DNA from: Chthonobacter albigriseus
GTDB taxonomy: Bacteria > Pseudomonadota > Alphaproteobacteria > Rhizobiales > Pleomorphomonadaceae
Length of the DNA: 64,000 nucleotides
Assembly: GCF_013839445.1 (NCBI RefSeq)
Contig: NZ_JACDIT010000004.1
Location: 1 to 64,000 of the forward strand
Direction of reading: 5' to 3'
Shown here: positions 63,676 to 64,000 of the stretch, in pieces
How the letters are laid out: the number at the start of each line of letters is the position of its first letter
How positions within the stretch are numbered: position 1 is the first letter of the stretch
The notes under the pieces: generated by a model
Database searches by the model: none
Told to the model about the DNA's origin: nothing
The model's input: the letters and a program-made list of their open reading frames with translations, nothing else
Position numbers and translations under genes: made by a program

Positions 63676-64000
63676 TGGCTCCGGGAGTGGACGGTGGCGG
63701 CCAGGGCGCGAAGCGCCGGGCCGACAGGAATGGGCGGCCGGCCGGCGAGGATGCGGATCTTGTCACCGAGGGTGGACCGGCCGGCGTAGAAACGGGCGAT
63801 GAGGGGTTCGGGGAGCGCGTAGAACCGAGCGAAGATCGGCCGCCGCCCGGCCGGCTTGGCGGCCAGAAACAACATACGATTCAAGGCTCTGTAGAAGCCC
63901 TGCCGACGCCACTGCGCCTTGGCGTGGGCCTCCAGCGCCGCAAAGATGGCAGCAGCGTCGAGGGTCGGCAGGTGGGCGATCAGGTCGGCGGTGCGGACGG
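63672..64000 (-). CDS. crtY: Lycopene beta-cyclase, C-terminal part (gene runs past the window)
   Basis: About 109 C-terminal residues of a CrtY-type cyclase; the 5' part lies beyond 64000. The stretch QGFYRALNRMLFLAA, RFYALPEPLIARFYAGR and RILAGRPPIPVG is typical of the CrtY end. The stop overlaps the crtI start as ATGA, giving the order crtY-crtI-crtB. With crtE and crtZ this completes a zeaxanthin route. Confidence 0.9.
   Translation of the reverse strand, partial: VRTADLIAHLPTLDAAAIFAALEAHAKAQWRRQGFYRALNRMLFLAAKPAGRRPIFARFYALPEPLIARFYAGRSTLGDKIRILAGRPPIPVGPALRALAATVHSRSH

Overview
The window looks like chromosome of a GC-rich alphaproteobacterium, most likely of the order Hyphomicrobiales. 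The reasons are high third-position GC, GANTC/CtrA-type cell-cycle context (a TTAA-N7-TTAAC box before rlpA), a PopZ homologue, the block rlpA / S11 peptidase / tmk / holB / metG / tatD / MBL hydrolase, the block pcm / tolC / popZ / valS, and UPF0314 (DUF2585). No rRNA, transposase, prophage, plasmid origin or CRISPR array was seen. Three tRNA genes are present: Ser(TGA), Cys(GCA) and Asn(GTT).

Layout. 1-770: gene-free, with a 61-bp tandem duplication inside a 23-bp inverted repeat. 770-5100: PilZ protein, pfkB, mazG, recX, a gene-free stretch with an orphan promoter/palindrome/Shine-Dalgarno module, and a secreted protein. 5.1-11.5 kb (minus): a LacI-controlled operon with a carbohydrate ABC importer and a cytoplasmic GH32/GH68-like glycosidase. 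11.8-12.8 kb: an orphan NitT/TauT-type binding protein. 12.9-20.6 kb (minus): housekeeping genes, including an S11 D,D-peptidase homologue whose catalytic serine is replaced by Asn. 21.5-23.3 kb: tRNA-Ser and a TadG-like von Willebrand protein with a Cys-rich insert.

23.4-29.5 kb (minus): ROK regulator, ribose/fructose-type ABC importer, SDR dehydrogenase and SelA-like PLP enzyme. 29.6-35.1 kb: amino-acid ABC importer, RidA and IclR regulator, divergent from a D-threonine-aldolase/D-serine-dehydratase-like enzyme; together they suggest uptake and breakdown of a hydroxy or D-amino acid. 35.1-36.4 kb: a second TadG-like protein. 36.7-43.3 kb: a spermidine/putrescine-type ABC importer facing a LysR regulator and a creatinase.

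43.4-50.1 kb: DUF2459, valS, popZ, tolC, pcm. 50.3-58.6 kb: tRNAs and many small proteins, a receiver-only response regulator, a SLT/SPOR lytic transglycosylase, an aldo-keto reductase, an HTH-less LacI-like effector domain, pncB and UPF0314. 58.6-64 kb: fni, crtE, crtZ, crtB, crtI and the 3' part of crtY, enough for zeaxanthin from IPP.

The best leads are the active-site-dead S11 peptidase homologue, the stem-loops found just after every ABC binding-protein gene in the window, the two stand-alone TadG-like proteins with AT-rich leaders, the hydroxy/D-amino-acid module with RidA, and the orphan LacI effector domain. Nothing here is clearly a wholly new system.
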